A DNA stretch of 64,000 nt from Phymatolithon calcareum (Eukaryota; Rhodophyta; Florideophyceae; Hapalidiales): positions 496,001-560,000 of the forward strand of contig OZ345352.1 in NCBI GenBank assembly GCA_977006965.1, written 5' to 3'. Positions 11,722 to 23,637 of the stretch are shown piece by piece. A program made the translations under genes and the position numbers. Every line of letters starts with the position of its first letter. The first letter of the stretch is position 1. Under the pieces are notes generated by a model. It searched no databases. It was not told the DNA's origin and worked only from the letters and a program-made list of their open reading frames with translations.

Positions 11722-14700
11722 ATGTGCGATCAGTACTCTGACCTTAAGCCGCTTCAGCCAAGGACTGTTTGGCGTCATGTTGATACGGTCAAGGGTTGAT
11801 TTGAGTGCTCTGATATCGAAGGGTATGGCGGTCGCATCGGAATGATACTAGTTCACTGGACGGTACCCCAAGAGCGTATTGCTGTAATGTTCAGATTATT
11901 CTTGACTTTTCAATTTATGTTTATCTTGGTTGTGTTCTTGTCTCCATGCAGTATGGCGCATCTCAATCTATCTCGATTCGTGCTTCCTCTCGAACTCTAT
12001 TGCAATTCTCTTGTCGTCTCGAGCACTTTAGCTTCCAGAAAACGACAGAAGGCAGCTGGCTGAGCACACTTTACTCCCAGACCGATCGTTATGCAGCACT
12101 TGATATGCCGGCTCGTCGCCATTCCCCGACTATTTTTAATCAATTTCCATGGATGGAACGAAGCGATGCACCCACTTTCCAGTTTTCAAACTGCAAGTTG
12201 GCGACAAAGCTTTACTCCCTTTCTGCGCTGACCTTCGTTTTGCCATAATGCCACTCTGTAGCAAATGAGCTCCAAAACTGCCACCTGCATGGTTGGAACC
12301 ACGTGCTGTCCATTCTTTTTATGGAGCTTCCGAGAGTGCTTCTGTTTCTTGTCTTCCCCATAAGTGCCCATGCCACGTTCTATGATTATCAAGAGCCATT
12401 TCTGCTGGGTTGCCGCTACTGTGAGAAGACACGTTCATATCTACATTTTTGGAGCAAACTCAGAGGGTCTTCTTCGTAATGAATCATTAATCGAGCGGAT
12501 CTGCCAGAACTGTCTAATTCGCTCAGCCTACCACCTTCAAGAAGAGATGACTTCGATACGCAGTGTGCGCACTCGTTCGTACCCGCCAGTGCGCTGGTGA
12601 CATTGTAGATATACGAGATTCGCGCCTACATATTGGAAAATCACAGTGATTCTATGTAAGACACGTTCTTGGTGTGTGCTGTACATTGCAAAATCCAAGG
12701 TCAATCCCTGTCGAGGGATTGAAAACCTTCGCTCCGATGGGCTACGTTTGGAATATCGGAAAAAAACGTGGAATATTACGTGTTCTGCACTTCAATTTTT
12801 GGCCTGCGTGCAACAGGACTAAGGCACCGGATTCGGTCTTCGCGTGCCTGGCACAATCGCCGGACACATCACTTCAAAAGCCCAATAGCACGACCATTTT
12901 CATCCCCATTCTGGAAGAGACCTTGAGCAGTTAGAATATGGATGACAGATATCAGAGTGGTTTTTGACATAACAGCAAGGATATGAGCACGACAAAGGCA
13001 GCAACGACTTTTGGTGCCGAGTTGAAGGGCGGCACTACTTTTGGAAGAATGCGGAGAGATGGTATTTTACGGCTGGTCGGTTGTGAGAATATTGTAAGTT
13101 GGATGGGAAATTAGGACTGAACTAAGTGAAGCCATGCGCCCGCTTCATTCTTCATAACGGCGCAGCGCTTCTTAAGAGATTGCAGGGCGGCGTCGAAAAT
13201 CAGAGTCCAATGCTTGACGACGTGGCGCAGAAGCGAATTTTCCACAACAGTGCGCTAGTGCACTGGATGGAAGAGAGGGACGAATTTGGGTCAAAAAAGC
13301 CGTGGTACAGTTTGCAGAGGACCAAAAGCGGAATTGATGCCTCCACATCACAACGGCGATGCAGACTCATTCGTCGGACACCCCATCTCAGTTTCCAATG
13401 CGCGCTGTGCAAGGCGATGCCACGCTAGGACTGTCAGAGCGCGACACACCTAGCAGGAGGACGCTACTAAAGAAGTTATGCGGTGCAGGCGGGCTGTGAC
13501 GAGCAGGACTGATGATCTAAGTCGATTCCGATTTGATATTTGATACTATCAGCTGCAGTCGCATCAAGCATTTCGTATCATACTATATGCCACGTGTTCA
13601 GAAGTACTGTATATCACAATATTTCTCTGGCACGCTTATTGATTTGTGACGATACGGCTAAAAACTGTTAGTCGCCGATCTGGCAATGGCGGAATAGGGC
13701 GGCAAGCAGTGCTCATATTCGCAACTCAACCAACTTTCTTTTAAAAAAAATGCCCACATATACGTCGCACATGGAGACTGCTCTTTGTGTTCCGGCTCCG
13801 TTCCAGTCTAGCGTTCTTCCGGGGAGAAGCAACTCCGCTGCGGCAATTCCACACGTCAATCGTTTCGTTCGCCGATCGTACTGCTACCATCGCCCCGTCA
13901 CTGGAAATTAGGAAACCCTGCTTGGCTCGTTTGATTTCTTCTTGAAAGTGTAGGTTAAAACTGACGACATGTGAACATGGCTGTATCTCCGCGCTTCGTT
14001 AGAAGCAAGAATGGCGTCAATTTGGCAAACCAGCTCGCCCAGGAGCTTCAAAATGACACGAAAACGCTGCTCAAGGATTTCAGCTTCGACCTTTGTTGTT
14101 GATCTTGTCTGGGAGAGCATGTCATCCACCGTGGACTCAAAATTGCCAGTCGAGAAAAACGTACATCTAGGCTTGCTGTTGTCAAAATTCTGGAGGCCCA
14201 TGACGGAGATCGGAGGCCACAAAGGCTTCTTGGATGAGAAGCAAGCAGAGCGCATCGGGTTAGAAAAAAGGGATCCACAGATAGGCTCGCGGCAGTCTCG
14301 CTTATATCATGCGTTTCTCGACATCGGAGGCCTCAAGTTCTATTGGGATAGGATGACGGGGTAGAAAGAGGGCGGTTTGTCGAAGGGGCTGGTGTTTTCC
14401 GTGGACGCTTGTCTCTTGGTCTCAGTGGGGATAGCACTTGGTGCTGGAAGGTGAAATTCATGTTCCAACGCAAGTAGCAATCGAAAGCGGATTTTACTTT
14501 GCACTCGATTTCCCATTCCTGCACTGCAGTCAACTCGGGCCTAGCATACTTCACACTTGCACAGAAGACATTATGAGTTGTGGAACAGAACGTATGTATG
14601 GCTTCAATAAAGACGAACTGAGATGGTGAGATAGCGAAAATATCGTCAGCTCCCATTTGCTCCTCTATGGTTGTTTCCCATCCTCTTCTATCTTCTCAGG

Positions 14701-15129
14701 GTACCTTTCTACGCACTAATTGCAACTGTGAATATTGCTTAGGTGGAATTGTGATGTCGTTTCTAGGCCGCAGCTACGGAACTGTGGCCAACTGAAGAAC
14801 TAACTGGATTTTTAAAAGTTGCAGTTCAAATCACGTACATTAAATGTACGTGGTAAGGCAGGAACCCTTTTCTCATTGCCTTGCTCCCCGTGTCCCAGTC
14901 TGAGCTCCCTTAGCGGATTCCAAAGCCATCGATAGTCCCCCTCGTCCGTCTTATTTCTTGGGCACCACGAGTCAGTTCACGATCTTTTGAAGCTAAGCTT
15001 GACATCAATCGAACACGATCCTCACAAATCGCCACGCTTTATTCATTTCTTGTGTGGCGAACATCTGAAGCGAGTCGAGCACGAGAGCTTCATGAGAACA
15101 GAATTGGTACGAAACACGAGGGGGATATG
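11722..15129. other. Gene-poor interval
   Basis: No reliable gene is seen. Minus-strand frames at 13908-14255 and 14333-14656 have mixed charged composition and may be fragments of an old element. A near-perfect palindrome with arms CACGTACAT/ATGTACGTG around TAA lies at 14832-14852. Confidence 0.35.
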
Positions 15130-15132
15130 TGA

Positions 15133-15370
15133 CGGTTTATTTTAAAAGCTCCCAACACCTCAATTTGCGTAGCATGACAGCTTCTCACTCTTCTGCGGCG
15201 GGCACACTGCTGTCCTAAAATCTCCTAAATTCGAATTTCTCTTCCTGTGAGGGTCCGCGTGAGTCTTTGAGTCTTCTGCATTCAGATTCAGTCTCTTGGT
15301 CCATTTACGTGGATGGTAGTGCTCGCTGGAGCGCTTCGAGCTCAATCAAAGCACCGGTTCCAAAGTATGT
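15133..15370. repeat. Dispersed repeat, family D, copy 1
   Basis: This stretch shares a series of blocks in the same order with 54147-54365: AAAATCTCCTAAA, TTTCTC(T/C)(T/C)CCTGTGAGGG, then a GGTTCCAAAGT block. The spacing is similar but has drifted. The two copies look like old members of one element family whose ends I cannot fix. Confidence 0.55.
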
Positions 15371-16727
15371 CGCCATTTCTCCACAGCGGGGCCCTGTTGA
15401 AATCACTCTTAGGCACGTACTTGTCCCTTATATGTAGCACTCTTGGTAAATTTAGCTTGTTCGGCTTATGATACCTATGGTTCGAAAGACGAGGATGCCC
15501 GTACATTGATACAGTACGCAAACTGCATCAAATTGCAGCCTGCGCACTCACGCGCCGGGAGACTTTCAGTACTGAGATGCACTCTCCCCAATCGTACTGT
15601 ATCATACGGAATCATGGTCGGCCCTTGAGCAAACGGGAGGCAATCATTTTAAAGTTTGAATTCGACTGTTACTACTGTCCAGCATTTTTTAGTAGAAATT
15701 CAATCAATAGTCGATAGATTTTTGATTCGCTTCAAAACTATTCAAAAATAATAAGTTTCTAAAGCGCAGATTACAGTGATGCAGCTGCCTCATGCAGAAT
15801 TCTTACTGTACAGTACCCCAACTTCTGCGGAACGCTGATGAGTGATCAGGCGGTGTCAAATGATGCACGGATAATGATCATCGTGCACATTCTGAGTTTT
15901 GATGCTCATTTCCGGCGCCCGTGTGCAATGCTCATCAATAAGAAGCAGTATTACGACATGCCGTACGTAATACATCGCATCATTCTGCACCGGTGTCTGC
16001 ACGCCGTGTCCTCGGCACTTGTGCCCGACAACCCCAAAGAGGTGGGACGTCGTTGCGTCAGCCTTTGCACAGCACATGATATGCTCGGCGTGTTATTGCA
16101 CTGCCAAGGGTTTCTGTTCCTGCAAGCAGCTTGCACTTGCTAAGATGATCATCTCTCGAGTGTAATCGCAGACTGCCGAGAATGAGATATGGAAACGAGA
16201 TAGCATCATGATGGCGCGCGAGATCAGCTCCCCATCATGATGTTGTTCCGCATGAGTCGCGCGACTATATCGGTCCTTCCGCCGAGAGCGACGTTGTGAG
16301 ATGATATGAAACTATGGGCATCGTGGGGAGACGGTGGAGAGCTGGAATCTCCCACGCTCTCCCACGTGCGACATGAGCATCCTCTTGGACCATGCCATAA
16401 TGGTCATTGGAAAATGAGAAACACCATGATGCGATTGCGAAAGTTGTTTTTTGAACAAGCTATAGTTAATACAGTAGTACAATCACCACAAGCAAACCCA
16501 TACAGTTGATCACGAAATCACGACCTCAACTACGGCACAATGCTCAGCGATTGGAGACAAAGTTTGTCGCAGTCAATAACATCCGCCGCGAGCAACGTCA
16601 AGAAGCATGAGACGTCAGATCGAATTACTCATCACATCATTGACGTTCTTCGCGCCCCATACGCCGAGCGCAAGGATGTCATTCAGGTGGGAGTACCGAA
16701 AGAATGCAATGCCGGCTGTACGCACAG

Positions 16728-17012
16728 TTACCGCACGCACCACGAAGAACAGTGATGACCCATAAACTCGCAATTCTCCCTGCACTTGTCCTTGCATTTT
16801 CTGTCCCACCAACTGCAGGCGCATAGCTGATCCAGGCACACGTTCTTCACCGTACTGCAGTCGCTGCACCGCAGTTTCACTGCGGGTGCCGCCCTCGTGC
16901 GCACACGTGGGACCAATGGAACATCTTTTCCCTTTCCACTCGGCGCCGAAAATGGAGTGGCGATGCACAAGGCAGCGAACAGCGCGAGAAGGAGCAGTCC
17001 GAAGCGCCCCAT
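16728..17012 (-). CDS. Small secreted cysteine-rich peptide
   Basis: A 94-residue precursor. Met-Gly-Arg-Phe is followed by a hydrophobic core (LLLLALFAALCIA, about 6-18), a typical signal peptide. Then comes a basic, possibly cleaved spacer (about 20-46, with RVRTR), then a compact C-terminal domain from Arg48 with ten cysteines in 47 residues: C-x2-C, C-x4-C-x-C, C-x3-C-x3-C, C-x5-C and C near the end. Ten cysteines imply up to five disulfides. I do not recognise the fold. Such peptides can be antimicrobial, signalling or wall-associated, but nothing in the sequence decides which. A TATA-like TATATAAAAA lies on the minus strand at 17150-17141, about 130 bases upstream of the ATG, which supports expression. 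The gene sits alone in a palindrome-rich region. Confidence 0.7.
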   Translation of the reverse strand: MGRFGLLLLALFAALCIATPFSAPSGKGKDVPLVPRVRTRAAPAVKLRCSDCSTVKNVCLDQLCACSWWDRKCKDKCRENCEFMGHHCSSWCVR

Positions 17013-17140
17013 GTTGCCGTCCTCTGCACTTCACTTCACTTCGGTCTGCTTCGATTGGGTCAGATTCGGTTAGGTTCGGTTGACGATTGCTTGTCGCCGA
17101 CCGTGAGGGGGGGAGGGGGCAAGTGGTTCTGTACTGAAGA

Positions 17141-17150
17141 TTTTTATATA
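17141..17150 (-). promoter_or_regulatory. TATA-like box of Cys-rich peptide gene
   Basis: TATATAAAAA reads on the minus strand about 130 bases before the start codon at 17012. It is flanked upstream by a palindromic ACTGTAG word. Spacing fits a core promoter with a leader of roughly 100 bases. Confidence 0.45.
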
Positions 17151-19525
17151 CTGTAGCACTAAAGTTTACATCATGATGCAACCACAAGGCGAATTACACT
17201 TGAAAGAAGGTCGTTTTCCGATTCGCTGTGGGTTTACCCTCATAGATCGTGCGTAATATGCGATGCTACCATTCAATAGCCTTGTCGTTTTGATTCGAAT
17301 GCCATTTTGGTGGCGGGTGCATAGGAGTGGGCACTTTGATACAGTCTTATACAGTGCTGCACTGGCTCGAGGACCGGCTTTCGCACTCGCTTTCCGTGCA
17401 CGGAAGGCGAGTGCGACCACCACGAGTTGACACGAGTTGGAAAGCCTGGCAAGGTGCGCGTCCATTATGGAAACAAATCACAACAGACTTATTAACTGAC
17501 TGCTGAGATCATGATGATCATGTTTGCTTCAGTACTGTACAGTACTGTTTTGGCAAAGGTGCTGGATAATGCCGTAAATTACTGTATCAGCAAAAATTGA
17601 TAGCATCTAACGAACATCATGTTCGAATGAACGCGATAAGCCTATGCGTGACTGCGGCAAAGACTACTGTACAACCGTTGAACACGGCTAAGGGATAGCA
17701 CTGGGCTCTGCACTGCACTGCACTGGGATTGTCATCCAGAATTTAGAGCTAAGCCAATCATAAATTGGAGACGTGGGTGTGTTCAGTAGTTTCTGGCCTC
17801 AGAGGTACAGTACAGTAGTGCCGCTACTGGAGCCACTCGCTGCCTGGCTCATCGGATCTACATCATGATGATCATGTAATCTCTAAACTAAACTTTAGGT
17901 CATTTTCCATAGCAAGTTGTGCAGGGGAGAATAGGAGGCATAAACTTTGGTACTACAGTACTTGTGTTGCTCGAAGCGCGGCTTTCCAGAACGCAAAGTG
18001 AACTACTGTATGCATGATCCCAGCTGGAATCGTAACCAGGTTCAACACTGTAGCCTACAGTAATTAATTTCATGACTGACTCCCGGAAATGATACGGTAG
18101 AGCCACCAGAATAATAATCTCAGCTGGTACTATACTGTACTGCGCTGTATCATGTCATGAAGATGGATGGATCATCCATGATGATGGATGGCTAGCCAGG
18201 GTGTGTGATCCTCTCTTCTCATTTCGAAGAGATAATTTTTGATAGGACCTGCATCATGCATGCATGCAGAATTCCATGATAGAATTCCTGCCCATCCGAG
18301 CCGAACAACTGTCGTCTCATACTGTACAGAAAAACGATTCCGAATCGTTGGCTCGTTACCTGTGATTGATTGATGTACACTGGAGGCGCAACCGGTGCCA
18401 CCTGGGTTTCGTACGAGGCTTAATTTGCTGTCGAAAATTATCATAAAATTTGATTCGCTCGTTGGTCAACGTAGAAGTTAGTGTCCACACTTGCTTATCG
18501 TGTGCGGGACATTGGGCCGAAGTCGAAAATAACTATGTGGATCAATCGCACAATTGAGTCAGCATGTATCGGTGCGAGTAGTTTAGCGGTATGTACCGTG
18601 ACGGAGATGAGAAGACATATGAGGGCTTTTTCATGTGCCGGCGACAGAAGAGACCAACGTCATTTCGAGACATAGTTGTGTACCGTACGACTGCGTCATA
18701 ACTGGGTCGGATGGCGGAGTCATCGGCGTGGCATGACGGTGTCAAGCACATCTCCCTACTGCATTGTATCCGCCATTTCATCTATATTTAATTCTGCTTT
18801 TCGAGTCTAAGACGTCGTTTTGAGATATGTGTTTAATTTAATTGCCTAGGAATGCGATTCAAATAATTCGTGAGCAGGATAAATTCCGCAATAGTATAAA
18901 GCTTTGCAATGGACATAGACATGTCGAGAATTGAGTTGAACTAAAAAGTTGGTGATAGTGATATGCTACCGGCATTTGCACGTAGATCGGAGCCTGCATG
19001 AAGGGAGGGTGAAGAATATCTCTTGAAAATATCGACGGAACAGAAACTCTAACATCTGCTATGGGCATGGAAAATATCACAATCAAATAAAGTGCATGTC
19101 AGATATATGCTTTGACTGTCGCACATGCAATAAAGATCGAGAACAAGGTAACAGCGCTAAAAATTGTATCGACGTGATATGTAAGACTCTGGGAAAACTC
19201 GATTTCAACTTACATTCCGCACATGCGTATCGGACAGAAAGACTCTACAAATGTAGAACTTAAACTTTGGACATCGGTCGGCATGCAGCGGGAGCTTTGA
19301 TGGCCTGATGGAGAAATAGCGATCCTCAGGTTACAAGAGAATTACTCCGATGTTAATGATGGGGAAGGGATGTCTCTGGAAGACACTTGATAGGAGAATT
19401 TGCCAGTTATGTCATGCGTAAGAACTCCTAAAAATTGTGGACGCTTCGTACGAAGTTGCTTTCTGCGTCTCCAATCGGCTGCACGTGCGGGGTCAACAGT
19501 GATGATAAGGAAAACGAGAGTCAGT
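17151..19525. other. Intergenic, short frames only
   Basis: No recognisable gene. The first part belongs to the palindrome-rich region. From 18500 onward only short AT-rich frames occur. A downstream continuation of the minus-strand gene proposed at 19526-19854 cannot be excluded. Confidence 0.35.
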
Positions 19526-19854
19526 CTATTGCTTATCGAAGCTACCCGTGGAGAATCTGTACAGCTCTGAACAGGCACACGCATCCGTATGGTCGAATAC
19601 CTAGTAAATATCGATAGTGGGAGGTAAAACTTACGTTCAAATCTGCAGTGTGGAAATGAGGTCCCTTTTGGAATGCCGAAAGTTGATCGATTCTCGGAGC
19701 TTGACACGGGACAGCCGGAAGCAATTGCGGTGTAGAGGCTGTTAATTTTCCCAACGAACACAAGGGCGAGCAGAGCTATTGATGTCGGTCCTTCTGTGTC
19801 CGAATGGCATACTGGTTGGAAATAACACAGCATCGCTGAGAGAGGGGATGCCAT
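19526..19854 (-). CDS. Possible small spliced gene
   Basis: A minus-strand reading frame from an ATG at 19854 meets a strong donor (C|GTAAGT, 19634-19629). 68 bases later there is a matching acceptor (TGTTCAG|AG, ending at 19567), preceded by a TACTAG word that could be a branch site. Splicing gives an 86-residue product that ends QLYRFSTGSFDKQ. Without splicing, the frame runs on for 170 residues of less protein-like sequence. The N-terminal half has a moderately hydrophobic stretch (SIALLALVFVG). I do not recognise a family. A TTATAAA word sits directly at the proposed ATG, so the true start or an upstream exon may lie elsewhere. Treat it as a candidate only. Confidence 0.3.
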
Positions 19855-20153
19855 TTATAAGGAAATCCCCGTCGCCGGCGACGGACAGCTTTGATTCAAT
19901 AAGAAATGAAAAGAATAGGAAAGCTGCCCAATGAATATCTACAAGATGGTGAAATATAAATTATTTTCAAAGTTTTTGACAGCAGTGCTAATCCATGGAC
20001 ACTAGCGCTCAATTCTGAGGTAGGCAGAAGCTTCTGCAGTATGAATTCATACTCGCCATTAGGCGGTTCTATCGCGATCCCAGACACTCTTGTGCAGAAC
20101 TTCTCGGCAAACAGCTGTTTTCCTGACGTGGTCATCCTCTAACTTCCGCGAAT

Positions 20154-22124
20154 ATGGCAGAAAAGCAACCATCGGGGCGATATGGAGGTCAGCAACACAC
20201 CGGAGGGACCGGAGGACGATGGGATGGTACTACAGGCGAACAAGGCGGACCATCCGGTGGTATGAGTCGTGGCGACTCGGGTGGAGCTTGTGCAATTGGA
20301 GACGGTGATACTGGGAGTAGAATCACAGGCACTATTGTTGAACTTGACCATAACACTCCTGCAAGCGTTGGGACTGTCGTCGTCCTCGTGAACAATGCAA
20401 AGAAGGAGCTCTTGGAGCATCAAAATCGGAGTATCGGGCTCGTCCTTGACAAACTGAACCAGATGAGCGGCACTTCGTTAAACCCGAATTCTACAACTTT
20501 GCGAGCGGGAACAACCACCGGGAAATCTGGAGATGACAAGGGAGGTACCGCCGGTAAAAGAAGCAAGGCACCAGCCCCGAAGAATATTGACACCGCGGAA
20601 TATCAGTACGAGATGGGACTTGTCAGAGATCAGGACAAGATGGAGTTTTTTGCCCAATGGGCTTGTGCAATGGCCATCAACTCTGTTTTTCGAGAGTACC
20701 CAGCGCTACAGGCTTGGATTCCGGAGAGGACGTCCGCAAGATTGGCTGCACACTCCGGTATTCTTCAAAGAGTGTCTTGCCTATCAATCATGTTCTTCTC
20801 TGTAAAGGACTCGAATTGGGATCGATATCACACGCGCATTGGCAAAGCATGGACATTCCTCTTGGCTCAGGTGATCAGTAGCTCTATTGCGAAAGTTCGA
20901 AGGGACATTTTCGGGTCCCATAGTGGCTCCCCATGTCCGCCGTGGCTCAAATCATTCGGAAGCGTTGTCGCGACGGCCAAATATGTTGGGGAAACTCTGA
21001 CATATTTCAACACCACAAAGAAAATGGCGAAGCAATTGCGCGAAATGGCACAAGAAGCCGAGGGAGGGTCGGATGAAGAATCTATGCGCCCCGCGAAGCG
21101 TCTGCGCGAGGTGCGGATGGATAAGCACAAGTTGGAAAGGGACTACGTTATCAATGAAATGTATTCCACAGTTCGTCGGCTCTTATCGTATGCTCGTACT
21201 GAGGCGCGGAAACATGTGCTATCTGGGTTCATGTTTCTCGTGGACGAGGTGAAAAAAAGTGCTTCTCTGACAGCTGCCAAATCGAAGGGCTATGAGGTGG
21301 AATTTTGTCCAGCTTCTTCTGATTTCGAATGCATTGTTCCTGCAGAGATCGTACAGAATAGCATCTGGGACGTGAAGGAAGCTGCCACCCACGCCAAGTT
21401 TCCAGACGCAACTGTCGACGAGCTGCATGCGATGAACAGCGAGCTTTTGAAGAAATTGGCGAAGGATTTCCCATCTCTCTCTCTAACTCTCCACTACAAG
21501 CGTCAAATAATTGTACCGGAAAGTGGATGTGACACTTCTGAGATTCCGAAGTACTGGGACGAAAAGGAAGACGTTAGTCTTATTGAAATTGCATTGAAAA
21601 TTTTGACATCAATGTCGCTGGCTGCGAAAGACTCGAAGCTTCTTCTGCGGAGCTCTGTGCTAACCTTGCGAGCGGTTCTCATTCTTGCCTTTGGATTGAA
21701 AGGCCTAGTTAAGCAGTGTCTTGGGTTTGATCCTGTGTACTTGGAAAAGGTTGCGCTCGGCCCGATGTCTGCTCGTTCTCTTCAGAAGGAAGAAGAGACT
21801 GATATCGAGATAGTAACTACGGCAATCAGAGCCGGTTCGACGAAGGTATTGTCCAAGAACAAGAAGAGAAAGAGGGACTGGACAAAAATTTCGAAATCCC
21901 CAAGAGGTCCAAAAACCTGCATAGTTGAATCAATTCGAAACGAGAAATTCCTTATCCAGTACGATGAGTACCTGCGTAAACTGTCGATGCGGAATGCTCT
22001 ACGCGTGGCGGATGATGCAACATCGAGATCCGAGGGAGGACGGTCTCCGATTTATGATGGACAAAACGAGCAAGATGATATTGACGAGGCTCCGATAGAT
22101 CTCGATGAATCGTATTTGGCCTAA
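20154..22124 (+). CDS. 656-aa unknown protein beside CMC transposase
   Basis: An uninterrupted frame of 656 residues. The first ~45 residues are Gly-rich and likely disordered. A basic patch (GKRSKAPAPK, about 132-141) and a second one (KNKKRKRDW, about 569-577) are good nuclear localisation candidates. The middle is helical with a charged insert (EAEGGSDEESMRPAKRLRE, about 303-321). The C-terminus is acidic (EQDDIDEAPIDLDESYLA). No catalytic motif or known domain is visible. It lies in tandem with, and on the same strand as, the large transposase, separated only by a divergent ORF. I therefore infer that it is a passenger or accessory protein of that transposon, possibly a DNA-binding partner. 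It is not a shadow frame: it is the only long frame here and the composition is protein-like throughout. Confidence 0.65.
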   Translation: MAEKQPSGRYGGQQHTGGTGGRWDGTTGEQGGPSGGMSRGDSGGACAIGDGDTGSRITGTIVELDHNTPASVGTVVVLVNNAKKELLEHQNRSIGLVLDKLNQMSGTSLNPNSTTLRAGTTTGKSGDDKGGTAGKRSKAPAPKNIDTAEYQYEMGLVRDQDKMEFFAQWACAMAINSVFREYPALQAWIPERTSARLAAHSGILQRVSCLSIMFFSVKDSNWDRYHTRIGKAWTFLLAQVISSSIAKVRRDIFGSHSGSPCPPWLKSFGSVVATAKYVGETLTYFNTTKKMAKQLREMAQEAEGGSDEESMRPAKRLREVRMDKHKLERDYVINEMYSTVRRLLSYARTEARKHVLSGFMFLVDEVKKSASLTAAKSKGYEVEFCPASSDFECIVPAEIVQNSIWDVKEAATHAKFPDATVDELHAMNSELLKKLAKDFPSLSLTLHYKRQIIVPESGCDTSEIPKYWDEKEDVSLIEIALKILTSMSLAAKDSKLLLRSSVLTLRAVLILAFGLKGLVKQCLGFDPVYLEKVALGPMSARSLQKEEETDIEIVTTAIRAGSTKVLSKNKKRKRDWTKISKSPRGPKTCIVESIRNEKFLIQYDEYLRKLSMRNALRVADDATSRSEGGRSPIYDGQNEQDDIDEAPIDLDESYLA

Positions 22125-22293
22125 ACGAAAACCAAATCTTAGAAATAAGTGTTCGCCGACTTTTTCGGAACGCTGATAACTGAGTGTAGCGAAAGACGGT
22201 AATAGCCAAATTTGACAAATGTGTTGTATTGCTGTACCTAGGACGCTTGCTTGTGATTTGAACGATTATATGGTAATAGGTAGAGCAAAATGG

Positions 22294-23637
22294 TTAAATT
22301 ACCGGGGAGCACAAGTGGGATTGCAAAGATCGATCTTCGCCGTAAGTGTCCGTAAAAACGGATTGTGTAGATCGAATAAGTATCCTTGACCTGAGGACGA
22401 CGGCTGGCAAACTTACTCGAAGCACTCCAGCTACCATATCGGCGGACGCATTGCGAGGAAGTGGACTGTCCTCGCATCTTGTCCATGTAATGGTGAAGGA
22501 GTAGTCAGATGACACCTGCATTGAGGAAGGAATTTTGTAATCCAAAATGCAGCTTCTGGCTTCTGTACTGTACTTGAACCCTGTTTCCCACGCATTGTTC
22601 GTCCACAAAGCTTTTTTTTGGTGCAGAATATGCACAAAAGCTAGAGAATCGTCAAAGTTATGTATTAAACTTTGAGCTAGGAGCACCTTCCTCTGAGGGC
22701 AAGAGGAATCGTCAGGTCGCATTTCAACATTCACGCCAAGAACTTGAACGCTCCGCAAGTCCCGAGCCTTATTCTTTTTTTCCTTGTACACATGTTTCTC
22801 TCGGACGTCTGCTGCCACATTCAACGCATCGGATAGATCCCGGAAACTGTCAAAATGTACTTCAAAGAAGGCTGCACTTGCAGTTGAGGCATGAAGAATT
22901 TGGTACTCCGAAGGGCGAGGGGTACAGCGGATTCGATTTCTGCGAGCACAGTACGATGTTATGAGTCTGAACTCTTCCAATGTACAGTCCGTGAATCTTG
23001 ACCTCAGCGTTACTTGCCGGATAGAGTTAAATTCGATTATGCGCGCGGGAACTCTAGAAAACTCTGGATGCGATGTTTTCAGAGTCCGATGTAAGCATAA
23101 GTTGGCGAACAGCAGAGCGCGTCGCAAAGACCGCTCGTCACTGGACTCAGGACCGCGGACGATTTGCTCTGTCTCCGTAGCAACGCGCTTGGCTCTCCGA
23201 ACTTCAGATGCAAGCTCTATAACTTGCGATGAGAGTGCAGTGTGAGCAGCTTGCAGCTCTTCAATTTGGAAATCGTACGCTGTGCGAGCGACAGGAGTAC
23301 ACTGGACCAATTGACGATGCTTTGTGCCGGTTGACATGAGCTGTCGAGCTCTGGTGATTTCCCCATAATTCTGGCGCGATGCATGCCCCCGCACAGGATC
23401 TTGGCGGTGCCCAAAGGAATCGGATGCTGCCTGGACGGCTGTCGGCATCTCTACGTTGGCAGAGCATGGAGCTGGTCCATGTCCCGACACTGCTGCAGGG
23501 GGAGGCTGATGAGAAATTACAGGGATATGGGTGGGGTAAGTTATAGCACCGTGAGTAGGACCGGGGCCGCTCATACCCGGGTGTGGAGCGGTTGCTATCG
23601 GTTTGACACGCATACGCTCGGGCATTGTGAAGCGCAA
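22294..23637 (-). CDS. 447-aa unknown protein, divergent from transposase
   Basis: A 447-residue minus-strand frame between the other two large ORFs. Residues 1-95 are rich in Pro, Gly, His and Ala (disordered). Residues about 125-160 form a predicted coiled coil (IEELQAAHTALSSQVIELA). The remainder is mixed alpha/beta with no family I recognise. A strong donor (CTTCGA|GTAAGT) at 22417-22411 cuts the frame near its end, so the last ~40 residues may be replaced by another exon; I could not place the acceptor. The start at 23637 faces the transposase start at 24123 across ~485 bases, a likely shared promoter. It is probably part of the same mobile unit, but could be an unrelated host gene caught between the ORFs. 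Confidence 0.55.
   Translation of the reverse strand: MRFTMPERMRVKPIATAPHPGMSGPGPTHGAITYPTHIPVISHQPPPAAVSGHGPAPCSANVEMPTAVQAASDSFGHRQDPVRGHASRQNYGEITRARQLMSTGTKHRQLVQCTPVARTAYDFQIEELQAAHTALSSQVIELASEVRRAKRVATETEQIVRGPESSDERSLRRALLFANLCLHRTLKTSHPEFSRVPARIIEFNSIRQVTLRSRFTDCTLEEFRLITSYCARRNRIRCTPRPSEYQILHASTASAAFFEVHFDSFRDLSDALNVAADVREKHVYKEKKNKARDLRSVQVLGVNVEMRPDDSSCPQRKVLLAQSLIHNFDDSLAFVHILHQKKALWTNNAWETGFKYSTEARSCILDYKIPSSMQVSSDYSFTITWTRCEDSPLPRNASADMVAGVLRVSLPAVVLRSRILIRSTQSVFTDTYGEDRSLQSHLCSPVI

Larger units (their letters stand above)
15400..18480. repeat. Region dense in TACTGTA/TACAGTA and CATGATG palindromes
   Basis: Short self-complementary words recur: TACTGTACAGTAC (15804 area), an exact 18-bp palindrome CAGTACTGTACAGTACTG at 17530-17547, TACAGTACAGTAG (about 17808), CTATACTGTACTG (about 18129), and several CATCATGATG / ATCATGATGATCATG words (16205, 16235, 17170, 17508, 17862). 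Coding frames in this stretch are short and unremarkable except for the Cys-rich peptide gene inside it. Confidence 0.55.
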
